Positions 36,301-46,961 of a DNA stretch of 64,000 nucleotides are shown here, piece after piece. The notes beneath the pieces are model-generated. The model worked only from the letters and a program-made list of their open reading frames with translations, was not told the DNA's origin and ran no database searches. Position numbers and translations under genes: made by a program. The number at the start of each line of letters is the position of its first letter. The stretch's first letter is position 1. This DNA comes from Nectonema munidae (lineage: Eukaryota; Nematomorpha; Nectonematoida; Nectonematidae), in the NCBI GenBank assembly GCA_030549495.1, contig JAUIRK010001052.1:1984001-2048000 (forward strand). The letters are read 5' to 3'.

Positions 36301-37911
36301 ATTCGTTTCATCTCAAATTAGACGGCAAAATTGTTTTTAAAGCCGAAGATTTTCTCACTTTTTTCGCTATGATTTTTGTTTTAAATTTATCGTACCCTAA
36401 AAAGATCAAAAATACTCTCCACTATATTGGAGGTGCTTTTTTAGGATTTCAAGACTCACTCCAAAACAAAAACGTCTTGAATGAAATTTATAAAATTGAA
36501 AGTAGTAAATACTAAATTTTACGATGTTTGTTGTTTTTACATTTTTTGCATAATAAAGTTTTTTTGCTTCTTTCTTTTGTATTTTTTAATTTGGATGTGG
36601 ATAACGATGAAGCATTGAGTATGATAATTTACAAAAAAACACAAGAATGGCAGGATAGTCGTAGTTGATAAATAATCAACTTCAAGATAGTTTTTCTACC
36701 ATAAATAACAACTATTTGCAAACCATTTTTTTCTTTTTGCTTCTAGGTTGCATGATTTATAGTTAGTTGGCACTGCTTTCAAATAGTCATAGATCGAAAA
36801 AAAGTGGTACACGTGGGCCTTTTCGATATAAATACTGCACCACTCATGTTTACTGTTAAAATTAGTAAACTTTATATAAAAGTTTGTAATAGTTACTATT
36901 TAAATATGTCATTTTTGAACTGTGCGTTTTACTAATTTTTTTGGGTAAATTTTTACTTTTATAATAGTTTTGTTTAGTAATATTCTTAGTAATCCCTGCT
37001 ATTCCTAAACGAAATAATGCATTAGTAAACGTTATTTTTCTGTGATGGTGATAGGCAAAATGTCCATTAGGTAAACTGCCACTGAGGCAAATTGTTTGTA
37101 GATAAAATGGCCGGTCACGATATATGTTATGTGATAGACATACACATCATCATATAAAGCAACGCAATGTAATACCAGTTCGATCTATTGGGTCTAATCA
37201 GTCATATACAACGTGTATATATACACACAGAAAGCGCTAAGAACACACCTTAAAAATGAAATAATAGTACAAACTTATATTTAAAAAGATTATAGTTGGA
37301 ACCAATGGAATTGAATAAAAATATTAAATCTCTATCAACATTTTACTTCTCAGTACATTATCTTGTTTTAAGATTGTATCGTTTTTACTCATTAAATTAA
37401 AAGTATAAATTAAGTGATTATTATATAAAAATAGATTAAGCTAAGTTAAAAAATATTCATTTAAAAATAACATACGCTTAGACGTGGACTAGATAAGAGG
37501 TTGAAGAGTCGTTCGAATGCCACATTTAAAAAGCTTAGAATGCTACCTCTAACAAAAAATGGATTTGAATCGCTAATTCACAATACAAAGTGAAGTAAGG
37601 ATTCAAAAGAAGCTGAATGCCAAAGTTCTACATACTAAAATCATGGAAACATGATCCTAATTAATTAGAATTCTAACAGATAATTTCCCAAATATAAGAG
37701 TAAAAAATATTTTTAGAAACATGTTTCATAAAAAATATCAGATATTTTAAGGAAAAAAGGGAAATCATAAAGAATACAAAATAAATGATCATAATCAATA
37801 CTAAATTCATCAAGCTCCCACTTCTCTTGCATGTCATATTCTTCTTGCAGGGTTAATTCTTCACTCGCTGTTAACTCACGCAGTTCCTTAGATTGCATCC
37901 AACTATGATAT
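27338..37911 (-). CDS. NAT9: N-acetyltransferase 9, GNAT family (5' exon or exons not found)
   Basis: Soluble GNAT-fold acetyltransferase; in flies the orthologue is linked to microtubule stability. Minus-strand exons: 37911-37802, 27831-27530 and 27478-27338. Exon one reads YHSWMQSKELRELTASEELT, matching human YHEWMKSEELQRLTASEPLT. It joins in phase 1 so that DEFK runs into CTFIILD, as in human DADKCTFIVLD. The acetyl-CoA loop is RRSGFG within TRRSGFGKEALRL (human CRGKGLGTEAVLA). NEASLNFFRKNHF matches the human NEPSIRMFQKLHF. The stop is at 27340-27338. The exon codons for about the first 30 residues must lie above 37911 but were not located. The 9.97-kb intron carries three element remnants. 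Plus-strand open frames over 27581-27911 are shadows. Confidence 0.92.
28079..28570 (+). mobile_element. LINE reverse-transcriptase fragment with an internal tandem duplication, in the NAT9 intron
   Basis: Plus-strand sequence around 28115-28300 reads as a decayed G..LGPL.FLI.I.EIY segment, the region before the catalytic YADD box, then FSKTKGMFFSKHNVDL (about 28400-28445) typical of the part after it. A 77-bp unit is repeated twice in tandem (28079-28155 and 28156-28232). The copy is a short fragment with several breaks. It resembles the Jockey/CR1-type copies at 39-45 kb. Confidence 0.6.
29425..30887 (+). mobile_element. hAT transposon, ZMYM1-like, internally deleted, in the NAT9 intron
   Basis: The plus strand keeps a 186-codon N-terminal frame (29467-30027) with a TTF-type zinc-finger region (KRRSFQLSWLKKFPKLVYSF and CICCVMFP). 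A further block follows with YFYCITADEVRDVSNREQLA. At 30570-30770 comes the C-terminal hAT signature CECERSISKLGLVKTKLRSS. The middle third of the usual transposase is missing. The right end is CAGGAGCGTATCC read on the minus strand, ending at 30887. The left terminus was not found. Proteins of this type in databases are often named zinc finger MYM-type 1-like. Confidence 0.82.
30888..31480. other. NAT9 intron sequence with an AT dinucleotide tract and an unidentified short frame
   Basis: An (AT)n tract adjoins the hAT end. At 31300-31456 a plus frame reads FHWTPIQIREAVKNLFKINE and ends at TAA. It looks protein-like but no family is recognised. Confidence 0.3.
32577..34612 (+). CDS. C2H2 zinc-finger protein of the two-gene element (uncharacterised family)
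   Basis: Starts after a TTTTAG acceptor-like site with a first finger (YKCLFCNFK, HIKELH) and a second (CPFENCNKDYSKIDPFSQHF, ending KKH). A 300-residue region follows without a break. It contains ILYYNDFTIANPIGNKLKKV and FYMLLGNLPPSKRSKLQSMQ, the hallmark block of this family (YYDD.E..NPLG.K, LGNL.P..RS). Further blocks read WLETIRFGGKHHYFK-like sequence (34044-34080) and a last domain near 34320-34600. The 321-codon frame at 32671-33636 is the intact core; after it the reading shifts frame at least twice, by decay or by introns. Function unknown: candidate transposase or DNA-binding partner. Confidence 0.62.
34788..36515 (+). CDS. Second protein of the two-gene element, in short exon-like blocks
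   Basis: Successive plus-strand blocks match, in order, a family known to me only as uncharacterised fish and invertebrate proteins. A PB1-like start comes first (LTNKLKEFLMM, FIKYYDSDVSDYIDLD). Then come RIPIENIQEG to LDCLYTHFTQYL, WKEKLKQKWQNERK..RDKF, FLPENYVLEDSLSVLEHQKW to FAKRRKEIVLQ, and a C-terminal FHLKLDGKIVFKAEDF to LNLSYPKKIKNTLHYIGGAF. Several blocks start right after TTTCAG or TTTAG (for example 35186, 35391, 35972), which suggests short introns and not decay. Role unknown; the order downstream of the finger protein is suggestive of a shared element. Confidence 0.5.
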
Positions 37912-38275
37912 CTAATTGTAAAAATTAAATTGAATTAATAAATCTGCTTCGAAAACTTTCTCAAAAGAAGAAACCCTAAAACTTAAAAAGATTAAACCTG
38001 CATCGATCTTCTAGCTATAAAAAAACAGGGTGAAAAAGACCATAAGCTTTTCAACAAAAGTATAGGAAAAAAATAAAACAATAAAAATTCACTTTTGCCT
38101 CCCTACATAAGCAAAGAAACTACTTGTTAGAAATTTCTGCATAAAAATAAGAATGCAATATGACTTGAAATTTATAAAAACATTAAACAAAAATTGTTAA
38201 AACTCTGAAGTAGTGCTTTTGTTTGATTAAAAACGGTGCTCCTTTCCTTATCTAAGAAGGCAAAAGCGAATTTTT
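37912..38275. other. Sequence upstream of the first identified NAT9 exon
   Basis: Searched on the minus strand for the missing NAT9 start exon (expected to encode a VLVPY-type motif). Not found. AT-rich, otherwise unremarkable. Confidence 0.5.
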
Positions 38276-38280
38276 ATTGA

Positions 38281-38420
38281 AGATGGCGTGAGTAGCGTTG
38301 CTTAGATGCTGGATTAACTCAGGATCTTGGGTTCGATACGGCATCAAGCCTGGCTTCCTCATAGTTCGAGACAAGCAGTACAATTGTGCCTTCTCAGTGA
38401 AAGCACCCCACGGTACCTTT
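38281..38420 (+). mobile_element. tRNA-derived SINE
   Basis: A tRNA-like head with an A-box region (GATGGCGTGAGTAGCG), then the B-box GGGTTCGATAC at about 38328-38338, and a non-tRNA body with CTTCTCAGTGAAAGCACCCC. G+C content is higher than the flanks. It does not keep tRNA pairing throughout, so a SINE is favoured over a tRNA gene. Confidence 0.55.
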
Positions 38421-39638
38421 ACTCATATTTCTTTTCTATAATTCTTTTACTGAAAAATAAGATTTTAACTTATTCAACAAATTTGATAAAACAAGAAATA
38501 AAAATAGTAAAAAATTTCAAACAAAAGATGATATTTAAAATGTGAGCTTTTTGAAACTTCATTATTTATAAATATTAGGAATATATGATATCTTAATTTA
38601 ATTTTAACAAAAATATATACCTACTACATTTTTATATCATACTATTTGAATACAATAAAACTCAGCTGTTGGTTGTTTTCAGTGAAAAAGTGTAAGTGTT
38701 AGCGCCTTCCTTTGTTTTGTATCTTATTATTCGAAAACATAACATTGTCTAAATATCAATTGAAATGCTATTCCACATTTATTTTTTAAAATATAAAAAA
38801 AACAAAAGGAGGCATAAAAGAATTATGCTCTATCCAATTAAATTGCAGAAAAAAAAATATATAAAAAACTTAAATAAAAATTCAAGGTTTGAGATCAAAA
38901 AATATTTTCATTCCTTTTTATTTATAAGAACTGAAAAAAGCGGAGTAGTAAAAGTTTTTTAGGAAAATCAAATTTTTAGTATTGAAATTTTCTTTTCTTG
39001 GTTTTTCGATGTCTTATTTTAAATCTTTTGGATCCTATCATTATGGGACCAGAAATTTTGCAAAGAAAGACCGTGCTTACTTTTAAACAACTTTTGATCA
39101 TTCTTGCTGTTAATGAAGGGTTCTAAAATCAGGCTTTGGATAATTTTGAGCACAAAATAAGTAGAGAGTAAATGAAATTAAAAATAAGAGTTGGCTATCT
39201 TTTTTGATCATTTATGGTAAATAATTTAGAAGAACTAAAAAAGATTGAAAGTAAAGAAATAAATGCAACTCCCCCCCCCCCCCCCCCCCCCCCATGTGAT
39301 TTCAAGGGGCGAAAGTTTAATGAATCCAATATCCAATTTTCTGAAATATCTTTTTTATAGTGTTTATTAGACTTGCTTGTCTTTGAGTACATTACTTTTC
39401 TTGTTTTAAGGTTTTTTAAGAAAAAAAATGGCAGTCAACTAATTTTCAATGTTCTCAAGTTTTTGTAATAGAAACTGATTTACCTGCCATTTCCTTTAAA
39501 GATTTATTCTTTTTTTGGTAACTTTATAAAATTAACATTTTTTTTAAATTAGTTATCTAATTTTATTTTATGTTTTTTTTCACATTACCTTTTTTGTACA
39601 CTTTTGACTTCTTTTTCGATTTTTTATACAAATTTTGA
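38421..39638. other. AT-rich spacer with a 23-base C tract
   Basis: A homopolymer of 23 C at 39271-39293 is followed by TGTGATTTCAAGGGGCGAAAG, reminiscent of the G-tract element ends at 8.9-9.9 kb in opposite orientation. No gene is recognised. Confidence 0.5.
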
Positions 39639-42600
39639 ATGGATAGTGTAACAAAACAATTGAATAATATTATTGGTAATCTTGAGTCTTTAACCAAAAA
39701 AGAAATTAAGATTTGAAATCTGAAGTAAATAAACCTAGTGATGATACTCTTAATAATTTTAAGAAAACAGTTGCAAATATACTTAGTGAAACCAAAGTTA
39801 GTAATATTAAGCCAAACACTAATTGTTTAAAATTAAATTTTCCTTCAAATGTAGATATAGATATCATTGCTAAAAAATTCGACTGTGATAAAATAAAAGA
39901 AAACAACTTCATAAACCAAATCCGCTTTTACCTAAACTAATTATAAAAAATCTTGATAAAAATGTGTCGGAAGATATCATTCTGAATTCAATTTTATCCA
40001 AAAATAGTTATATGAAAGATTTTCTAAACCAGAAAAAAGTTTTTGAGCCGATATTTTCTAAAGTCAACTCATACAACAATACTAAATTTATGGCATTTAA
40101 ACTAGATCCTGAAATTAGGAATGCCATTTCAAATGCAGGAAATAAGCTTTATATTGAATTTTTTGTACACAATGTCTTCGATTTTTATTATGTTAAACAA
40201 TGTAGTAAGTGCTCAAAGTTTGGGCACACGTTTTCGAAATGTATAAATAAGTCACCATCATGTAAACTTTGTGCAGGTGAACACTGTTTCAAAGAGTGTT
40301 CATTGAAAAAAAAATCAGACAAGCATAAGTGCTCCAACTGTTTGAGTCCTAAATTTAAAGAAGCTACTCATTCATCGTTTGGTCGAGATTGTCCCTTATT
40401 CAAGAAAAAATGGAGTTTATAAAGTCAATAATTATTATTAGTAGAAAAATATGAATTTCAATCAGAAAAATATTTTAAATAGTACATATTTTGATTATAT
40501 TGATTCAATAGATAAGGTGTCTTCTGAGTGTGTAAGTTACGATAAAATTTGACAACCTATAGTTTCCATAAGTTTAATGTAGAACCTATGTTTTACGTAC
40601 CCTGGATTTTACGTCCTCGCCAAATGATCGATGACGTCATCTTTTTGGTCATTAAATGCATTATTAATACGTTTTTTCTTTGTGATTTTATGTATTAAAA
40701 AGTTTATAAAGGTTAATAAATTATTGTCTTTCAGTTTTATTTCAAATTAACCGGCGCCTTTTCCTAGAGCAGACTAAATTGAGTATAATTGATAAATAAC
40801 ACACATACACTGATATTTTTTATTTAAGACTTTATTATGAAAACAGCTCAACTTCAGGGATGATCATCCAACTTCACTGTAGTAGTCTTCTTTAGCTGTC
40901 ATAGCCCCTCACGTCGTACACGGTGTGACCATGTGTGATCCAGGCTAGGATTTTCGTGTTGTATGTCAATTTAAAGGTCAACCTGGATTTTACGAATCCT
41001 ACGTTTTACGTCCGCCGTTCGGTCCCGTGCCGTACATAAAACGTAGGTTCTAGTTTAGTTAGTTTAGATCGATTCGTTATAAATGTAATGAAATAGAATT
41101 TTTTATGAAACATTTCAACATAAAAGTTGGTAGACCATTAAAAGTAATAGCTCTACAAGAAACTTGGTTAAGTGACAACTCTTTCACTTTGAATATAGGA
41201 GAATACCCTTTCATACATTCTGCGTCATCAAGACATTGTGGCTTAGCTTTTCTAATTCGTCCTCCACCGTTATGTACAAATTTATTTCAAATTTTCTTGA
41301 TTTACAGGTTTTGGGAAATAGCAGAATGATTTTCATGGGTGACTTTAATGTTGACTTGTTTAGATTAGATCAATGTATCTTGACTGCTCATTTTATAAAT
41401 GTTATGGTCTCTAGGTTTTTTAAACCCACAATAACAGGAGTTACTCGAGATATAACAAAAACTTCGTTGGATAACTTCTTTATACCTTCTGACTTAGAAG
41501 CCTATAAATCTTTCATTTTTATCACAATCCAATAATATTATCTTTAAATTTGACTAGCTCCATAAATACCCATCAGAAGTCAAATATTTTAATGAAAAAT
41601 TATTTGTTTATAAAACCAATATATTCTAGTATTGGGTTAGTTTTAGCTTACATATTCAATCTGTCTGTTCAAATGGGAGAGTTTCCTGAATATTTAAGTT
41701 AACACGAATTGTTCCTGTTTGGAAAACTGGCAAATCTCCAGATTCACTAGATAATTATATCTATACTGTCTAATTTTTCCAAAATGTCCGACAAAATTAT
41801 TTCTTGTAGGAGTATAACTTTTCTTTACAAGCATAACATTATTAATCCGAATCAATTTGGTTTTTTGAAAAATAGATCAACTGAGGACGATGTTTTATCG
41901 TTATGTAGTTCTATTTCTAGCCACTTTTATGGTAAAAAGTTTAGTATAGTTTTGTTTCTCGATCTAGCCAAAGCATTTGACAATGTAAATCATCAACTGC
42001 TTATTCATAAATTATTCAGAATAGGTATTGGAGTCCAGTTTTGAATTGGCTCAAAAGTTTCTTACATAAAAGAACATATTATGTTTCTTTTAATGATAAA
42101 TCTGATTCAAAGTGTATAGAAAAAGGTGTGCCCTAAGGATCCATTCTTGGGCCACTTCTTTTTCTGTTATTTGTTAATGATATTTACTCTAGCGTAGACA
42201 AGCAAGCTTCTCTCATTTTGTATGCTGATGATGCCGTTATGTCATTAAACTGCGATAATGTTTCAACGGTCACTAGTACGATCAATGCTTGTTTGAACTC
42301 AATTTCAAATTGGTGTTATTATAATCTACTTTCTTTTAACCTCAACAAATGTATATATATGGTTTTTTCTAAAAGAGCAATTGAAAGCAATTTTGACATA
42401 TCTCTCAATCGTTTTCTTGTGAATTTTTTTCTTACTTAGGTCTTACTTTTACTGATAATTTGTCATGGTTCAAACACATTTCCTCTCTACGCATAAAAGT
42501 TTCTCGACTTCTTGAAATTTTTCGTAAAATAGAAAAATCCTTAACTTTTCAATGTAAAAAATTACTTTAAATGCTTTTATAGTTCCACATTTCTTGTAGT

Positions 42601-43290
42601 GTCATTTGATTTGGGGGTCGTCTTGTTTAACAATGTTACATAAATTAAATTCTTACCAAAAATTTTTTTTCATGTTTATTAATAATCCTCGAAACTTGAA
42701 TGTATCTTTCTCTAGTATTAATATTTTTGATAACAATAATTTATCTCATTTTAATTTTTTTTTATAAATCGTGCAACAAAAATGGATTTTTCAATTCTTT
42801 CTTCATTCAAAACGACTCTATACACGAATACTTCACTCGCGCTAACCATCGTTTTCACATTCCTTAAATCACTGAGAAGTCACTTTTTCGCTCAATACTC
42901 CTTTCACTCTAAGCTCGACCTCACAAGCACTAGAAGTTTTAAAGCCTCTGTTAAATCCATTCGTTATCATTGATTGTATTTATATATATACTCGTATTTT
43001 GTAAATTTATCATATGCATATCTATTAAATCATAGTATACATCATTAAGTAAAAATTTATCCTGTTCCAAGTCTACATAATATTTATTTTTGTTAATTAA
43101 AATTTTATTTTTTTTATTCTAGTCTAAGCATCAGGAGCTGAAGAAATCTCGATGAAGTAATAAAGCTTGCTTTTTCTCCTCCAGTGGTAGAGCAAATATT
43201 ATGAATATATGTGTACTGTATATATATAGAATGCCAACTTTTGTTAAAAAATTTTGATTTGTGTAAATAAATAAAAGTCTTCTTCTAAAA
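39639..43290 (+). mobile_element. LINE (Jockey/CR1-like) with ORF1 and ORF2 parts, split by a MITE
   Basis: ORF1 starts at ATG 39639 and ends at 40422. It contains zinc knuckles CSKCSKFGHTFSKC and CKLCAGEHCFKEC, the nucleic-acid-binding end of a LINE gag-like protein. ORF2 follows. The endonuclease is seen in VIALQETWLSDNSF (41139-41180) and IFMGDFNVDLFR (about 41330-41365). The polymerase is seen in LFLDLAKAFDNVNHQLL (41955-42005), SILGPLLFLLFVNDIY and the catalytic LYADDAV (42218-42238). The tail ends near AATAAATAAAAG at about 43266. Frame breaks occur in both ORFs: ORF1 at 39716 and 39940, ORF2 near 41330, 41535, 42044 and 42440. So it is dead. No RNase H. Confidence 0.85.
40582..41050. 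mobile_element. TA-flanked MITE (Tc1/mariner- or pogo-like) inserted in the LINE
   Basis: Inverted ends GAACCTATGTTTTACGTAC at the left and GAACCTACGTTTTATGTAC (minus strand) at the right match at 17 of 19 bases. Each is preceded or followed by TA (40580-40581 and 41051-41052), the Tc1/mariner target. TTTTACG motifs recur inside both ends. It has no coding capacity. It separates LINE ORF1 from the start of the endonuclease, so it inserted after the LINE. Confidence 0.88.
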
Positions 43291-43369
43291 CTGATTGGAA
43301 TTTTCTAAGACAGCATTATGAGTGCCCTGAAATTTTAGTTACCTATATCAATTTATTCATGTTTAATAT

Positions 43370-45540
43370 TACAAAGGAGTTACAGAAGAATTGTTATCTA
43401 TGATAAAGGAACGTGATAAGCATTATAAAAAAATGAAAAAGCATTTGAATTCAGATCAAAATTTCTGAGATGTAGAAATCAAGTGAAGTCAAAAATCAAA
43501 GCTCTAAAATATTAATATTACCAAACTATATGTTTAATACTAGAGATTCACCAAAAGCAACGTGGCAAAAAATAAATAAAGTTATTAAACCTCAAGATAT
43601 AAATGAAAGTTTCTTTATAAAGACCGAGAAAGGTGTCATATCAGATACAAAAATTATCTCTGAACTTTTTAATAATTATTTTGCCAATAGTTTTCACGTA
43701 AAAAAGGAAAATGAAAGTGATAATTTTATGAAGTATCTTAAGAATGCAAACTCTTCGTTTACATTAAGTTAAGTTACATCGAATGATGTAGTAATAGCAA
43801 TGAATGAGATAAAATCGAAGAAAGCTTGTAATGCATATGATATTTCTGTTTATAAATTAAGCTTAGTAGTAATGGATATTTTAATAAAATACTTGGTTAT
43901 TGTCACGTATTGAATTTAGCGTTTTTCCTACCTCAATGAAACTAACTAAGGTTATACCGATTTTCAAAAAGAGAAGTAAAAACTATCTCAATCTCAAAAA
44001 ATTTCGAAAAAATAATATTCAAGCAAATATCCAGTTATCTTGACAAATTTAATCTGCTATTTCCTTTCCAGTTTGAATTTAGGCTTAATTACAGCGCTCA
44101 ACATCATCATGAAATTCTTGAGGACAAAATCTACAGTTACTTGGAAAATCATCAAAGTGTTGTAGCTCTATTTATTGATCTCAGCAAAGCTTTTGATATT
44201 ATACCGCATGATAAAATTTTGTCAAAAATGAAATATTATGGCTTCTCAGATTCTACCTTGAAACTATTTGATTCTTATTTTTCTTGTAGGAAACAATTTG
44301 TAAGTATACAAGGAAATACTTCTTCGGCATCTGATATTACGTCAGGTGTACAACAGGGCTCCATTATAGGACCCCTTATCTTTTCTTTATACATAAATGA
44401 TATTCACAACGCTAGTTCCTGCTTCGACCATCTGCTCTATGCAGATGACATTACCTCTTCTTTTTTCCGTGAAAAATATTCATGTAGGACAAGAGTGTGT
44501 TTTCAGTAATCTAGACGAAAATTTGAAATCAATTTTTGACTGGATGAAAATCAATTCTTTTATTATCAATCCTGATAAATCCAAAGCAATGATTTTTTCT
44601 AAGAACGCTCATAAACCGTTAGCAATACTAGAAAGGCACAACTTTGAAATAGTTGAAAATTTCAATTTAATAGGGCTTGTACTTAATAATAGATTAAATT
44701 GGACTAATCACACAAAACATATAATAGCGTACTCGGAATATTAAAAAGATGCAAGAATTTATTTAACAGTGACATTAAACTTAAAATTTACAATGCTTGA
44801 GCCTTGCCGCATTTATTTTATGGAAGAATAAACTGAGGCTGTTCTGATACATATGATATTGAATGTATACAAAAAAGTATAATGAGAACTGTTTTTAATC
44901 TATAAAAGTCATACTTCTGCATATTTTTCGAAATATAGTGTTCTTAAAATTAGGGATATTTAAGTTCAATTATCTAAATATATTTTTACATAAGACTCTT
45001 CTATCGGTTTTTGATAATTGGTTAATTTATATCCACCAATCACAAATTATTTTTTGAGATATCCATATAACTTTTTTATCCCATCTTGTAAAAACGTATA
45101 GAGTAAGAAATGCATAAAGTATAGGATCATAAATTACTGGAATAGCATGACAAAGATTTACACCATAGCAGTTATTATAAGTTCAAAAAAGAGGTCAAAA
45201 GTTTTGTTATTGATAAATACTCGACTGACTGTTACATTGAAAATTGTTACATATGCCTTAATTCTTGTATATAATGCACCAAATTTTATTACTCCTTTAG
45301 CATTTATATTTACATTCTAAAATTTCTTTGCTTATTGTTTACTTTATTTTTTGCATGTTAATAGCTTTTATACTTTCATGTCAATATGATAATCATATAT
45401 TAGGGTATTCATCTTAGCGGCTTCTAGCCTTTTGATAATTTTCTCATTCATTTATCTTATATTTTTCGTGTTTACTTGAATAAATTTCTTCTTCTTCTTC
45501 TTCTTCTTCTTCTTCTTCTTCTTCTTGTTTTGAGGTTAAG
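43370..45540 (+). mobile_element. 5'-truncated LINE (Jockey/CR1-like) ending in a (CTT)n tail
   Basis: Begins within the linker before the polymerase (KERDKHYKKMKK at about 43410) and reads TWQKINKVIKPQD. The polymerase is seen in ALFIDLSKAFDIIPHDKI (44169-44218), VQQGSIIGPLIFSLYINDIH and the catalytic LLYADDIT (about 44431-44455). Further blocks follow to about 44900. The copy closes with AATAAATTT and a CTT microsatellite (45486-45526), a typical LINE tail. Frame breaks are present (for example near 43770 and 44500). It is a different copy from the LINE immediately upstream. Confidence 0.83.
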
Positions 45541-45589
45541 TCTTAGAATGAATATTTAAAATGTATTTTTTTTGGCAAATCGAAACAGC

Positions 45590-46961
45590 TTTCAGGGCAA
45601 TCTTTTGAAGCATAGCACTCCCCCATTTCAATCAAAAAATCGCTATGAGATATTTCAGAAAAACATTTCATTAACCAAATCAATAAACTGTTCTTGAATT
45701 AAGGAGTCTTCTGAGGCCAGTTTACTAATCGAGATTATAAACGGGTTTTTGATAAATTGATAGTATTTTCTTATTTTCATCAACAAATATGTTTAAAAAT
45801 AGAGCAAAATTTTTCTTGACAAAGAATGCAATTATTCCAGCTTCATTTCAAAAGCTGATATTTTTTTATTACAATGGACTACTCTGATCTCTTTTAATTG
45901 CAGCGAAAGATTAAAGAAATTCATATATTCAAATATGTTCACTAAAAATGATAGAAATATACAAAAACAGACATCAGAAAATTCTACAAGCATGTCTAGT
46001 TTGCCTTCCAGAAACTGCTAGATTTCATTCCATAGTATCGCTTTGAAAATTTTCCTTTGGAAAGCCCCCTTTGAGTAGAGCAAGAGTTTTTCAAATCTGA
46101 AAACAAACAAGATTTGAAGCATTTGCTTACATCTGGAGATTTTTGCTAAGCCAGAATCAGACTTAATACCATGTGCAGTAAAAAAATTTATCACTTTGTT
46201 AAATGTTTCTCTTACAGTTGTTCTATTGCTGAGTTTCGCAAAATAAAAAATTGTCTACCAGGTTCTTGTCATATACATATTGTACATAAACACAAGGCTG
46301 AGAAAAGTTTGCAGCATCCATCGTTTCATCAATCTGAGCAAAAAAGTTGAAAATCGAATTCCGAATCAATAAAACTTCAGAACTTCTTAACACATTCTAT
46401 ATATCTGTGCAGCAAGGTAATATGAACTGTTCTGCTATGTTGTGGGACTTTTAGACAACAGATATTTTTTGAAACTTTTCAAAACATACTTAATATTTTG
46501 CAAAAACATTCCTGTTATTTATCAAACATGAATTTGTGGAATCGTTCAGCCAATAGTTTTCTTTGCCGAACTTGAGTGTTTCACTATCAGCGTAAGCTTC
46601 ACTTGATGGGCTTTAAGAAAGTGGATGCTAACACTTCAGAACATAAAAGACACTTATCGTCCTCTTCCCCGGCAGACTTTAAAGCAGTAAAACGAAATTT
46701 CAAGTGTGAGTCGTCATATTTAATTTTTTAGTCATTAAGAAAAATGCACATTTATAAATTAGGCCTGAAAAGCAATAAAAGAAAAAAATAGCACTCAATT
46801 CAAAGACTAACTTATTTATTCTATTTAATTGTAATTTATTAGCAAAAATGGCAAATGACCCAATATGGGTGCAATATTTTGCAAGAAATCACTCAGTGTC
46901 CCCTTCTCGATCCCCATGGAACTTCTTTGCTGCACCGCGGACTCCAGTTTGAAAACTACTG
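45590..46961 (-). mobile_element. hAT transposon fossil, ZBED5/SCAND3-like
   Basis: The minus strand starts at an inverted-repeat end CAGTAGTTTTCAAACTGG (46961 leftward), typical of Charlie-like hAT elements. Near 46740-46600 it reads KYDDSHLKFRFTA..K.AGEEDDKCLLCSEVLA, the start of ZBED5-type proteins. A decayed middle follows with FAQIDETMDAANFSQPC. No long intact frame remains; it has many stops. The other terminus was not found. Confidence 0.65.

Larger units (their letters stand above)
31557..37044 (+). mobile_element. 5.5-kb terminal-inverted-repeat element encoding two proteins, superfamily unassigned
   Basis: The ends are CACAGAAAAA at 31557 and its inverted copy TTTTTCTGTG ending at 37044. 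Both subterminal zones (31570-31670 and 36850-37035) are crowded with TTACTAA or TTAGTAA motifs, plausible binding sites. Inside, both on the plus strand, are a C2H2 finger protein (about 32577-34612) and a second split protein (about 34788-36515). The same protein pair recurs as uncharacterised genes in fish and invertebrate genomes, which fits a mobile element. No DDE, RT or tyrosine-recombinase motif was recognised, so the superfamily is left open. A 2-bp AT may be the target duplication. Confidence 0.68.
31481..37080. repeat. Outer inverted repeat around the two-gene element
   Basis: The left arm (31481-31512) and the minus-strand reading of the right arm (37080-37049) share GGCA.GTTT.CC and then GGACATTTTGCCTA. 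The arms are about 32 bp and imperfect. Distance to the inner ends differs (about 45 bp left, 8 bp right), so this is more likely an older small inverted-repeat element that received the insertion than an extension of its termini. Confidence 0.6.

Noticed and set aside
38281-38345. Functional tRNA gene
   Set aside because: Only the A- and B-box regions are tRNA-like; stems are not maintained and a non-tRNA body follows.
39195-39392. Frame with a polyglycine run
   Set aside because: The glycines come from the 23-base C tract read in antisense; no coding support.
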